A stretch of DNA of 64,000 nt from Candidatus Merdivicinus faecavium (GTDB lineage: Bacteria; Bacillota; Clostridia; Oscillospirales; Ruminococcaceae), in the NCBI GenBank assembly GCA_018716285.1, contig DVKD01000039.1, forward strand, positions 1-64,000, read 5' to 3'. The position numbers were made by a program, and so were the translations under genes. The notes below the pieces were generated by a model. That model was not told where the DNA came from, ran no database searches, and saw only the letters and a list, made by a program, of their open reading frames with translations. This document shows positions 29,654 through 38,164 of this stretch, in pieces. Position 1 is the first letter of the stretch, and every line of letters starts with the position of its first letter.

Positions 29654-31105
29654 TTACGCTTCCTTCGCCTTGCGGGCGGCGACAGCCTCCGCGACGATCT
29701 CGCGCTCGTCAAAATGGAATTTTTCATGGCCGATGATCTGGTAATCCTCGTGCCCTTTGCCGCAGAGGACGATGGTGTCCCCGGGAAGGGCGGTATCAAT
29801 CGCGCGGAAGATGGCTTCCCGCCGGTTGACGATGACCTCATAGGGGGTGCCGTGCCCCTCGACGCCGGGCAGGATCTCGGCGATGATGGCTTCCGGATCC
29901 TCGGTGCGGGGGTTGTCGGAGGTGACGTAGACGTAATCCGCCCACTTGGCGGCAGCCTCCCCCATCAGGGGGCGCTTGGTGCGGTCGCGGTCCCCGCCGC
30001 AGCCGAAGAGGGCGACGAGCCGCCCTTTGACCGTCTCTTTTAAGGCGGAGAGGATGTTCTCCATCGCGTCGGGGCTGTGGGCGTAGTCGCTGATGACGGT
30101 GAAATCCATCCCGGTGGGGAGGATCTCGTTGCGCCCGCGCGCGCCTGCGACGACCGAGAGAGTCCCGGCGATGGTGTTGAGGCAGACGCCGAGCGCGAGG
30201 CAGGCGCCCATTGCCGCGAGTGCATTTTTCACCGAGAAATTGCCCGGCATCCCGAAGTGGATCCGGCTCTCGACGCCGCGGTAGGCGTAGCGGAAGTCGA
30301 CCGCATCGACGTGGTGACTGACCTCAAAGGCATTGAGCTCCCCCCTCCCCTCCATCGAGAAGCCGAGGACAGGGCAGGAGATCTCGCCGGCCAGGCGCTG
30401 CCCCCAGCTGTCGTCCATGTTGACGACGGCCGTGTCGCAGACCGCAAAGAGCTTCTTTTTGGCCTGGTAATAGGCTTCCATCGTCCCGTGGTAGTCGAGA
30501 TGCTCGTGGCTTAAGTTTGTGAAAACAGCGGCCTCGTAGTGCGCGTCCCCGATCCGGTTCTGGTCGAGGGCGTGGGAAGAGACCTCCATCACGCAGTACT
30601 CGCAGCCGGTCTTTACCATCTCGGCAAAAAGGGCTTCCAGCTCGAGGGCGTCGGGGGTCGTCTTGTCGGCGGGGAGGATTTTGTCCCCGATCTCATTCTG
30701 GATGGTGCCGATGAGCCCGACCTTTTTGCCGGCGGCGACCAGGATCTGTTTGATGAGGTAGGATACGGTCGACTTGCCCTTGGTGCCGGTCACGCCGATG
30801 AGGCGGAGCCTGCGGGAGGGGTTGCCGTACCAGTTTGCCGCCATCCGGCTGTAGGCCGCGTGGGTATCCGGGACAAGGATCTGGCAGGAAAGGCCGAGAT
30901 CCTGTTCACAGACGACGGCCAGCGCCCCCTTTTCGAGGGCGGAGGCCGCATAATCATGCCCGTCGGCTGCCGTGCCGGCGATGCAGACAAAGACGCTGCC
31001 GGGCACGACCTTGCGGGAATCGCTGGTCATTCCGGAAACCTCGCAGCCGGCAAGGGCAGCGGGAAGGTTTCCGGGGATATGCGCAACAAGTTCGGAAAGC
31101 TTCAT
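29654..31105 (-). CDS. murE: UDP-MurNAc-L-alanyl-D-glutamate diamino acid ligase
   Basis: LIGVTGTKGKSTVSYLIKQIL, EVSSHALDQNRIGD, VISDYAHSPDAMENIL, TSDNPRTEDPEAII. Confidence 0.96.
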   Translation of the reverse strand: MKLSELVAHIPGNLPAALAGCEVSGMTSDSRKVVPGSVFVCIAGTAADGHDYAASALEKGALAVVCEQDLGLSCQILVPDTHAAYSRMAANWYGNPSRRLRLIGVTGTKGKSTVSYLIKQILVAAGKKVGLIGTIQNEIGDKILPADKTTPDALELEALFAEMVKTGCEYCVMEVSSHALDQNRIGDAHYEAAVFTNLSHEHLDYHGTMEAYYQAKKKLFAVCDTAVVNMDDSWGQRLAGEISCPVLGFSMEGRGELNAFEVSHHVDAVDFRYAYRGVESRIHFGMPGNFSVKNALAAMGACLALGVCLNTIAGTLSVVAGARGRNEILPTGMDFTVISDYAHSPDAMENILSALKETVKGRLVALFGCGGDRDRTKRPLMGEAAAKWADYVYVTSDNPRTEDPEAIIAEILPGVEGHGTPYEVIVNRREAIFRAIDTALPGDTIVLCGKGHEDYQIIGHEKFHFDEREIVAEAVAARKAKEA

Positions 31106-31136
31106 AATCACTCGTTCCTTTCTGATCCGCGGCGGA

Positions 31137-33422
31137 CTACTCGCCGTCCTCGCCCTCAATGAGGCACTCGATTGTGACGACGGTGCCCCTGGCGACCGAC
31201 GCGCCCGCCTCGGTATCCTGGCTGCTCACCCGGGCGCGGCTGTTCTGGGCGGCGCCGCCGGTGATGCGGATATTTAGGCCCGCGTTGGTCAGGATCTGGT
31301 TCGCCTGAGACGGGGTAAGGCCGACCACGTTGGGAACGGTGGTCATTTCCGTCTCCCGGTCGTCGGTGTAAATGATGATATTGCTGCCGGTCGCAACCTT
31401 TGTGCCGGAAGCGGGATACATGCTGACAACGGTCTTGCCTTCGCCGATGATGGTGCTCTCGAGCCCTTTGACCCGGAGCTTGCTCTGCGCGGCGAGCGGG
31501 TCGGTGCCGATAAGGCCGCCGGGTACGGAGACGTCCTGGGTCTTGGCCTCTTCCTCCGAATACTGCGGCTGGATGCCGAGATACGGGAGCAGGTCGGCCA
31601 TCAGGGAGGCGACGGTCGGCGCAACGACGGTGTTGGCGTATTCCGCGCCGGAGGTCGCTTCATCGACCAGGACGAGGGCCGCGACCTGCGGATCGTCGAC
31701 AGGGGCAAAAACAAAGTAGGAGAAGATGTAGACGTCCTCTTCCTTGTTGAGCTTCTGGGCGGTACCGGACTTGCCGCCGATGCGGTAGCCCTTCACATAG
31801 GCGTTGGAGCCGCCGTTTGCCGCGACGACCTGCTCAAGGGCCAGGCACATCGCCTCAGAGGTTTCCTCCGAAATGACCTGCCGGCGCACCTCGGTGCCGG
31901 TCTCCTCGACGATATTGCCGTCCGAATCCAGGACCTTGCTGACGATGTGGGGGGTGAGCAGCTTGCCTCCGTTGACGACAGCTGCCGCCGCAGTGAGCAT
32001 CTGGATGGGGGTAACGGTGTTGGACTGACCAAAGGAGCAGGACGCGAGGCTGACCGCGTTGAGCTGCTCGGCGGTGTAGTAGCTGTTCTGCGCCTCCGCA
32101 GGGAGGTCAATGCCGGTCTTTTCGGTCAGGCCGAAGGCGTCGAAGTACTTAAAGAAGCGGTCCGCACCCAGCGAGTTGCCGATGGCAATAAAGGCGGGGT
32201 TACAGGAATTGACGACTGCTTCGGTAAAACTCTGGAGGCCGTGGCCGGAATGGTCATGGCAGTGGATTGGGCGGGGCCAGCCGGGCACCATGACCGATCC
32301 GGTGCAGTTATAGCTGGAATTCAGCGTCGCAGCGCCTTCCTCGAGGGCGGCGGAGGCGGTTACCACCTTGAAGACCGAACCGGGCTCGTAAATATCGGTA
32401 ACGGCCTTATTCTTCCACTGCTTCTCCTGGGCGGCGACCCGGGTGGCGTCCTTTTCCTCCCCATCGGGCATGGCGTCGATCTCGGCTCTCGTTTCCTCAT
32501 CAGCGATCACGAGCGGGTCGTTGAGGTCAAAGCTTGGCATCGAAGCCATCGCCAGAATCCCGCCGGTGTTGAGGTCCATGACGATGCCGGCCGCGCCCTC
32601 CTGCGGCGCATGCTGGGCGATGGTCGCGTCCAGGGCCTTTTCGAGGTAGTGCTGGGCGACCTGGTCGATGGTGAGGACGAGGGAATAGCCGTCCTGAGCG
32701 GGGTAGTACTGCTCATATCCGGCGTCAAGCTTTTCGCCGTTTGCGTTTTTGGCCGAGATCTGGCGGCCCGGAGTGCCGGAAAGGTACTCGTCATATTCCG
32801 CCTCGATGCCGTAAACGCCCTGGTTGTCGTAGTTGGTAAAGCCGATGACGCTGGAAGCGAGATCGTCGTAGGGGTAGAAGCGCTTGGTGTTGACCATCAG
32901 GTAGATTCCGCCGATATCGTTGTCGGCGACAAACTCTGACACCTCGTCCGCAACCGATTTGACCACCTTGCGCTTGACCTCGCGGTACATGCTTTCGGTG
33001 TGGCTGAGATGCTCGACGATCGTCTCGGCGTCCACCTCCAAAATCTCGCAGAGCCCGTCGATGAGGGTCTGCTCATACGCCTCCTTTTCGGCGGCGGTGG
33101 CGGGCCGCGTCCCGTTTTCGGCCGTCTCGTCCTCGACTCTCAGCTCGTCCTGCGCCTGATAAAATTCCTTGGGCGAGAGGACGACGTCCCAAACTGTCGC
33201 GCTTTGGGCGAGGACGTTCATATTGCAGTCATAAATTGAGCCGCGGTTGGCAGTGATGGACACATCCCGCAGCTGCTGATCCGCTGCTGCTGCGCGGAGC
33301 TCATCGCCGGTGACCAGCGAGCGGTATACGAGGTTTGCAACAATCCATCCCAAAAAAAGGGCCATCAGACTGCAAAGCACGATCGTCCGCAGCTTGAGTT
33401 TTTTGTTTGCACCGTCAGCCAT
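31137..33422 (-). CDS. Class B penicillin-binding protein with PASTA domain (FtsI/SpoVD type)
   Basis: YEPGSVFKVVTASAALEEG (SxxK), SYNC.. , GKSGTAQ (KSGT), C-terminal TTVPNVVGLTPSQANQIL PASTA repeat; dcw context. Confidence 0.94.
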   Translation of the reverse strand: MADGANKKLKLRTIVLCSLMALFLGWIVANLVYRSLVTGDELRAAAADQQLRDVSITANRGSIYDCNMNVLAQSATVWDVVLSPKEFYQAQDELRVEDETAENGTRPATAAEKEAYEQTLIDGLCEILEVDAETIVEHLSHTESMYREVKRKVVKSVADEVSEFVADNDIGGIYLMVNTKRFYPYDDLASSVIGFTNYDNQGVYGIEAEYDEYLSGTPGRQISAKNANGEKLDAGYEQYYPAQDGYSLVLTIDQVAQHYLEKALDATIAQHAPQEGAAGIVMDLNTGGILAMASMPSFDLNDPLVIADEETRAEIDAMPDGEEKDATRVAAQEKQWKNKAVTDIYEPGSVFKVVTASAALEEGAATLNSSYNCTGSVMVPGWPRPIHCHDHSGHGLQSFTEAVVNSCNPAFIAIGNSLGADRFFKYFDAFGLTEKTGIDLPAEAQNSYYTAEQLNAVSLASCSFGQSNTVTPIQMLTAAAAVVNGGKLLTPHIVSKVLDSDGNIVEETGTEVRRQVISEETSEAMCLALEQVVAANGGSNAYVKGYRIGGKSGTAQKLNKEEDVYIFSYFVFAPVDDPQVAALVLVDEATSGAEYANTVVAPTVASLMADLLPYLGIQPQYSEEEAKTQDVSVPGGLIGTDPLAAQSKLRVKGLESTIIGEGKTVVSMYPASGTKVATGSNIIIYTDDRETEMTTVPNVVGLTPSQANQILTNAGLNIRITGGAAQNSRARVSSQDTEAGASVARGTVVTIECLIEGEDGE

Positions 33423-33579
33423 AGGCAAAATGCTCCTTTCTTCTGATAACAACAAGAGGTCAAGATCTCACATCTCAACCTCCCTGTCAATTGATATGTA
33501 TGGAGGAATCCGCGGTTTTATACCGCTTCCCCGGATTTATCAGGCAAACCAGGGTGCGGCCGTCTTCGGTATTCCGTTT

Positions 33580-34056
33580 TCAGTTCCCGCCTGCGGCCGT
33601 TCCGTCAAAAAGATCCTGCACGTATTCCACGATCCGCTCGAAGAAATTTAAGTCCTTCTCAGCGGCTTCCACCCGGTTTTCACGCTCAAGCTGCACATAG
33701 GTGACCTGCGATCCGTCCGGTTTGACCATCCCATATTCGCCGACCGCTTTTTCCTCGATCTCCTTTAAGGACATTTTGCCCTCAAGGTCGGTCTGCATCC
33801 GCACGTTTTCGGCTTCCAGGACATTCAGCTGCTGCTCAGCTTCGTTGATCGCGCCATTGAGCTCGGTCAGGACCACCTGACTGTACAGAAAGATGAAGCC
33901 CATTGTCAGGGCCAGCACCGCGAAAACAACGATTTTGGCGGGATGGACAGTCTTTTCCTGCCTTTTGACAGTTAAATTAGGACTGGGGTTTGCCGCTGTG
34001 CCGGAAGGCTGCTCGAACCGTTCCAGATCGTAAGCCAAATTGGTGTTCGTTGCCAT
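33580..34056 (-). CDS. ftsL: FtsL-like septum formation initiator
   Basis: Small single-TM coiled-coil protein between rsmH and class B PBP. Confidence 0.75.
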   Translation of the reverse strand: MATNTNLAYDLERFEQPSGTAANPSPNLTVKRQEKTVHPAKIVVFAVLALTMGFIFLYSQVVLTELNGAINEAEQQLNVLEAENVRMQTDLEGKMSLKEIEEKAVGEYGMVKPDGSQVTYVQLERENRVEAAEKDLNFFERIVEYVQDLFDGTAAGGN

Positions 34057-34062
34057 GATGCA

Positions 34063-35037
34063 TCAACCCTCTCTGCATAATTCAGTGGAAGATGGGCCGT
34101 CAGTTTCGCGGTCCTTGATTTTTTCAATCACGCGAAGTTTCGCGCTCTGGCTGCGGCGGTTGCGGGCAAGCTCTTCCTCGGAAGGGAGAAGCGGCTTGCG
34201 GAAGGGCAGCCGCCCCTCCGGGGTATGTCCGCAGACGCAGACGGGGAAATCGGGCGGGCAGATACAGCCTTTGCAGAGGGCCGCAAACTTCTGCTTTACC
34301 ATCCGATCCTCCAGCGAGTGGAAGGTAATGATCGCAAGCCGTCCGCCCGGCTTTAAGGCGTCAAAAGCGGCGTCGATGCCCTGAGAGAGGGCGTCCAGTT
34401 CGGAATTGACCGCGATGCGCAGCGCCTGGAAGGAACGCTTGCAGGGGTTCTTCTCCCGCCTGGCCGCGGCGGGCATCGATGCCTTGATGATCTCCGCCAG
34501 CTCGAGGGTCGTTTCAATCGGCTTCTCGGCGCGGCGGCGCGCGATATTCTGCGCAATCCTCCCGGCGTACCGCTCTTCTCCAAACTCTCTGAAAATGCGC
34601 GAGAGCTCGTCCGGCGGACTTTCATTGACCAAATCGCGGGCACTGATCCCCTCCTTGGACATCCGCATATCGAGCGGCGCGTCTTTCAGATAGGAAAACC
34701 CCCGCTCCGCGGTGTCGAGCTGGTAGGAGGAAATGCCAAGATCAAGCAGCACCCCATCCACCCGGTCGACGCCGAGGGAATCCAGGGCCTGCCGCATATT
34801 GCGGAAATTGATGTGGACAACCTGTGCGTTCGGGTAAGCGGCGAGCCGCTCCCGCGCTGTGCGGACCGCATCCGGATCCTGGTCCAGGGCGATGAGCCGC
34901 CCGGTGGTCAGGCGCTTTGCAATCTCGGAGGAATGCCCCGCTCCGCCGGCGGTCCCGTCCACATAGGTGCCGCCGGGCTTGATATCCAGCCCGTCCATGC
35001 ATTCGTTCAGCATAACCGGGATGTGCTGAAATTCCAT
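34063..35037 (-). CDS. rsmH: 16S rRNA (cytosine(1402)-N(4))-methyltransferase
   Basis: HIPVMLNECMDGLDIKPGGTYVDGTAGGAGHSSEI, DGVLLDLGISSYQLD, RLAIITFHSLEDRMVK. Confidence 0.97.
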   Translation of the reverse strand: MEFQHIPVMLNECMDGLDIKPGGTYVDGTAGGAGHSSEIAKRLTTGRLIALDQDPDAVRTARERLAAYPNAQVVHINFRNMRQALDSLGVDRVDGVLLDLGISSYQLDTAERGFSYLKDAPLDMRMSKEGISARDLVNESPPDELSRIFREFGEERYAGRIAQNIARRRAEKPIETTLELAEIIKASMPAAARREKNPCKRSFQALRIAVNSELDALSQGIDAAFDALKPGGRLAIITFHSLEDRMVKQKFAALCKGCICPPDFPVCVCGHTPEGRLPFRKPLLPSEEELARNRRSQSAKLRVIEKIKDRETDGPSSTELCREG

Positions 35038-35098
35038 ACTGCCTCCTGCTGCCGGTCCGCAGCGGCCGGCGCCTTCTTTTTCTGTACGGCGCGCCGGC

Positions 35099-35521
35099 CT
35101 AGAAGCCGACCATCTGGATGAGCTCTTTGATTCTCTGTGCGCTCATCGCCTGCTTGGTCCGCTCCCACTCCTGCTTGCTCCAGATTTCACAGCGGTTGTC
35201 CGAACCGATCACCATGACCTCCTTTTCGGGGCCGATATGGTCCCGCAGGCCTTGCGGGATGACGATTCTCCCCTGCTTGTCCGGCTCCACTTCGGCAGCC
35301 GTAGAAAACAGGTAACGCTGGAGCTCTGCCGCCTGGTAGGCCGGAAGGGCGCGCAGCTTCTCCCGCTTGCGGTCCCATTCCTCGAGCGGATAGACGCAAA
35401 GGCAGGGATCCCCCAGCCCTTTTGCGACGACAAAACGCTCGCCCAGGTCTTCGCGGAGTTTGGCGGGGAAATTCAAACGCCCTTTGAGATCCATGCTGCA
35501 TGGAAATTCGCCGATCAGCAT
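35099..35521 (-). CDS. mraZ: Transcriptional regulator MraZ
   Basis: MLIGEFPCSMDLKGRLNFPAKLREDLGERFVVAKGLGDPCLCVYPLEEW; first gene of dcw. Confidence 0.96.
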   Translation of the reverse strand: MLIGEFPCSMDLKGRLNFPAKLREDLGERFVVAKGLGDPCLCVYPLEEWDRKREKLRALPAYQAAELQRYLFSTAAEVEPDKQGRIVIPQGLRDHIGPEKEVMVIGSDNRCEIWSKQEWERTKQAMSAQRIKELIQMVGF

Positions 35522-35590
35522 CCCGCCGCACTCCTTTCACGGAAGAAACGCGCCATTCGGCTCATTTTTCCCGCAATTTCGTGGTTGTAT

Positions 35591-35616
35591 TCACCATTTT
35601 ACACCGCTGTTCACCA
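35591..35616 (-). promoter_or_regulatory. Putative MraZ operator: three direct repeats at exact 10-nt period
   Basis: Minus strand TGGTGAACAG-CGGTGTAAAA-TGGTGA; on plus strand tcacca/acaccg/tcacca begin at 35591, 35601, 35611, between the mraZ promoter and CDS. Confidence 0.7.
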
Positions 35617-35626
35617 CTACCATTCC

Positions 35627-35655
35627 ATTATAACGGCTAGCCCGCGATTTTGCAA
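35627..35655 (-). promoter_or_regulatory. Promoter of the mraZ/dcw cluster
   Basis: Minus strand TTGCAA (35650-35655), 17 nt, TATAAT (35627-35632). Confidence 0.75.
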
Positions 35656-35688
35656 TAGTTTTTTTGCGCAAAATCGGAGCTAGCCGTT
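35632..35688. repeat. Long inverted repeat covering the mraZ promoter
   Basis: AACGGCTAGC (35632-35641)/GCTAGCCGTT (35679-35688) and inner CGATTTTGC (35645-35653)/GCAAAATCG (35668-35676). Confidence 0.85.
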
Positions 35689-35838
35689 CTGTTCACAATA
35701 AATTTACATTTTACCTGGCAATCTTTTCCTTTTTTGACGGAATCACGAAAAAGGAAGCGATAAAATCGAGGTTTTCAAATCTTTGCAACAAAGGCTCGGA
35801 TTTTGTCGAAACTATTACTCTTTTTCCGCATCTGTGCC

Positions 35839-37305
35839 TTACCGCCCGAAAATCCGCAAAAATGCCTCCACTTCGTCAATCTGAATATTGTGCATCCGCA
35901 GATGGTAGTGTTTCTCCGAAAAAGTATGCACCACAACATCCGCGCATTGGGACATTTTCTGAAAAAGAGACTGGCGCACCTCCACCCGGGCAATTTTATC
36001 CTTATGAACCGTTACAGTAAAAAAGGCGTAAGCAAAGGTATAACGGAAGGTATAGATATCCTCCTTGATCCCGATGCCGACGTGGAAATAGGCGGCGATT
36101 TTGACAAAAAGCCACCAAACTGCCGGGAGCATCGCCATCAGCCCAAAAAAGAGGGTTGTGCGCCCAAAACGCGGAAATAGAAGATACAGTCCCCCGAAAA
36201 AGAGGACTATCACCAGCATAATCGTCAGCGGCGGAATCAGGAAGCGGCTGAGGGTGCGGAGATAGGGCCGGTATTTGCGGCGGGAGATCCGGTATTCCGG
36301 CAGCAGCAGCCGCAGACTGCGTTTGAGCTCCTCATCCCCGACTGCGGGCAGCAGGACGGCAAGCTCATTGCGTTCCTTCCCGTAGCCGGTGCAGTTGAGG
36401 AAGGCGGAATAAAATCCGCAGAGCCTGGTGATGAGATTCTGGCGGAACATCACGTAATTGATCCGCTCAACCGCAAGGTAATATTCCTTTTTCGTGACAA
36501 TCCCCGCCCGGACCGTCAGGAGGCGCCCTTTGCGCTGTGCGCGGAAGCGGAGGTTGCTGATCAGGGTCATCAAAAAGGCAATCGCCCATCCGCCCAGCAG
36601 GATGGCCGCCGCCATAGCTGCTGCCGGCGGGATATTGAAGGCGAGGATCTGGACGATGCGGGTGAAGGAATTGACCAGCAGCCGCTCGAACTGCTCTCCC
36701 AGCACCTTGCCGCTCTGGGAGAGAAAGGTCGCGGCAAAGAGGACGCCGGTGAGGGTATTGGAAGTGATGAGGGAGAGAATGGCGATATAAAGGGCGCGCG
36801 GATGGTAGCTGCGCGCACCCTCCGGCCCTCCCTTCAGGTCGGCAAGGCGGTCGGCGCCGCAGCCGATGATCTCCTCCGCCTGACCGCGGCTGAGGAGAAA
36901 GGTGAGGTCAGCCTTCTGGGCCGAGCCGCTGTCCGTCTCAAGCCGAAGCCGTGAGATCCGGAAGGGACGCAGATAAAACGGCTCCTCGATCGCGATGGAA
37001 GAAAGGTTTTTGTATGGGATGTACCGTTCTTTCCGGACGAGGATTCCCGAAACGGCAAAAATGCCTTCTTCGCGCAGGGCATATCGGGTAGCCATCCATT
37101 GCGCCACTCCGGCCCCGATGATGGCGAGGAGGACGAGGATGTCAAACCAGGTGCCGCGCACCCAGGTCAGGACATCCCCCCTGAGGAGAACCAGGGAACG
37201 CAGCAGCGGCAAAAGCAGGAGGATGAGGTATTTGGAAAAGGCATGCACCACAAAAACCGGATGCTGCCGCTGGAATTCACGCATGACGCCTCCCTTTCCG
37301 GTCAA
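35839..37305 (-). CDS. Membrane protein with repeated bacterial PH (bPH2/DUF304) domains, YdbT-like
   Basis: MATRYALREEGIFAVSGILVRKERYIPYKNLSSIAIEEPFYLRPF, GRLLTVRAGIVTKKEYYLAVERINYVMFRQNLITRLCGF, VTVHKDKIARVEVRQSLFQKMS. Confidence 0.85.
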   Translation of the reverse strand: MTGKGGVMREFQRQHPVFVVHAFSKYLILLLLPLLRSLVLLRGDVLTWVRGTWFDILVLLAIIGAGVAQWMATRYALREEGIFAVSGILVRKERYIPYKNLSSIAIEEPFYLRPFRISRLRLETDSGSAQKADLTFLLSRGQAEEIIGCGADRLADLKGGPEGARSYHPRALYIAILSLITSNTLTGVLFAATFLSQSGKVLGEQFERLLVNSFTRIVQILAFNIPPAAAMAAAILLGGWAIAFLMTLISNLRFRAQRKGRLLTVRAGIVTKKEYYLAVERINYVMFRQNLITRLCGFYSAFLNCTGYGKERNELAVLLPAVGDEELKRSLRLLLPEYRISRRKYRPYLRTLSRFLIPPLTIMLVIVLFFGGLYLLFPRFGRTTLFFGLMAMLPAVWWLFVKIAAYFHVGIGIKEDIYTFRYTFAYAFFTVTVHKDKIARVEVRQSLFQKMSQCADVVVHTFSEKHYHLRMHNIQIDEVEAFLRIFGR

Positions 37306-37753
37306 AAATCCGGGGCTGGAGCGCCGGAGAGTGCGGCGTGAGGTCGGAAAGCAGCGCTTCTGCGTCCTTCACCGGCAGAAATGGAATCGCCATCCGCGCC
37401 CCCATCGAGCAGACCACCACCGTGCGGGTATTGAGCAGGAGGGACAGCGGCGTGCGGACGACGCTGACATAAAGCACCGACCGCTTGAGGATCCGGGTGC
37501 GGGCAAAGATAATGAGGCCGCGCTGATATTCCACATAATCCTCATTGGAACAATAAAGCTCATTCTCGTACCGCAGCGGCAGGTAGAGGAACTCACAGAG
37601 AACCAGAAAAAAGCCGGTCAGCCAGAGCAGAAGATACCAGAAAAAGCTGCCGTCCGGCAGCAGCAGCCAGATTGCGGCAGCCAGCACGGCGGCAGCAAGC
37701 AGCGCCGCCAGTTCCCAAACGGCCAGCGCTTTTTTCGAGATCTTCCCCTCCAT
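37277..37753 (-). CDS. bPH2 domain membrane protein, YdbS-like
   Basis: LRYENELYCSNEDYVEYQRGLIIFARTRILKRSVLYVSVVRTPLSLLLNTRTVVVCSMGARMAIPFL; overlaps next gene. Confidence 0.8.
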   Translation of the reverse strand: MEGKISKKALAVWELAALLAAAVLAAAIWLLLPDGSFFWYLLLWLTGFFLVLCEFLYLPLRYENELYCSNEDYVEYQRGLIIFARTRILKRSVLYVSVVRTPLSLLLNTRTVVVCSMGARMAIPFLPVKDAEALLSDLTPHSPALQPRIFDRKGRRHA

Positions 37754-37857
37754 AGCTTCCCCTCCGCAGCAATTTTCTTTCCCAAAATGTAATCCGGCAC
37801 AGCATCTGTTTGTTGACAAAGCGGCGTGCTCCGGCCAATTGCCGGCAGCAAACACAT

Positions 37858-37932
37858 CTAGTGTTCCGCAAAACGAGCCGGCCATGCGCCGCGGGCAGAA
37901 GCTTTCTGGCGCGCAAAGCAAAAAAACGGCAT
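37858..37932 (-). CDS. Candidate 24-aa leader peptide MPFFCFARQKASARGAWPARFAEH
   Basis: AGGAGG SD, 8-nt spacer, ATG; lies between the structured leader and the first bPH gene. Confidence 0.35.
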   Translation of the reverse strand: MPFFCFARQKASARGAWPARFAEH

Positions 37933-38040
37933 TGTAAGGCCCTCCTGCAAAACCCGAGATGATACAATGTTTTCAAAGGGAATCCTGCCGGATTCCGAGG
38001 GGAAACGCAGTTTCCCCCAGCTTCCGCCAGGAAGCCTTTG
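37920..38040 (-). ncRNA. Candidate structured 5' leader: four-way-junction fold followed by a terminator-like stem
   Basis: Closing stem CAAAG/CTTTG (37974-37978/38036-38040) around three perfect hairpins (37979-37996, 37999-38017, 38020-38035), then CATTGTA/TACAATG and a T7 tract on the minus strand (37920-37926). Confidence 0.55.
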
Positions 38041-38044
38041 AGGT

Positions 38045-38074
38045 TATTATACCATAAATTCCCGCCCCTGCAAA
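38045..38074 (-). promoter_or_regulatory. Promoter directly upstream of the structured leader
   Basis: Minus strand TTTGCA, 17-nt spacer, TATAAT (38045-38050); predicted start falls at the beginning of the fold. Confidence 0.65.
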
Positions 38075-38103
38075 CCTTTGGACAGGAAAAATTTACATAA
38101 TTG

Positions 38104-38140
38104 AAAAAAACGGCCCCCGGAAATGGACTCCGGGGGCCGG
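38104..38140 (-). terminator. Intrinsic terminator of the solute-binding protein gene
   Basis: CGGCCCCCGGA...TCCGGGGGCCG stem followed on the minus strand by TTTTTTT. Confidence 0.9.
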
Positions 38141-38164
38141 GATGGCGCTGTGTAATCCGGGAAG

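Noticed and set aside
37974-38040. tRNA gene (cloverleaf-like fold)
   Set aside because: Stem lengths (5/6/8/7) and loops of 3-4 nt do not fit tRNA; no anticodon loop, T-loop motif or CCA-compatible acceptor.
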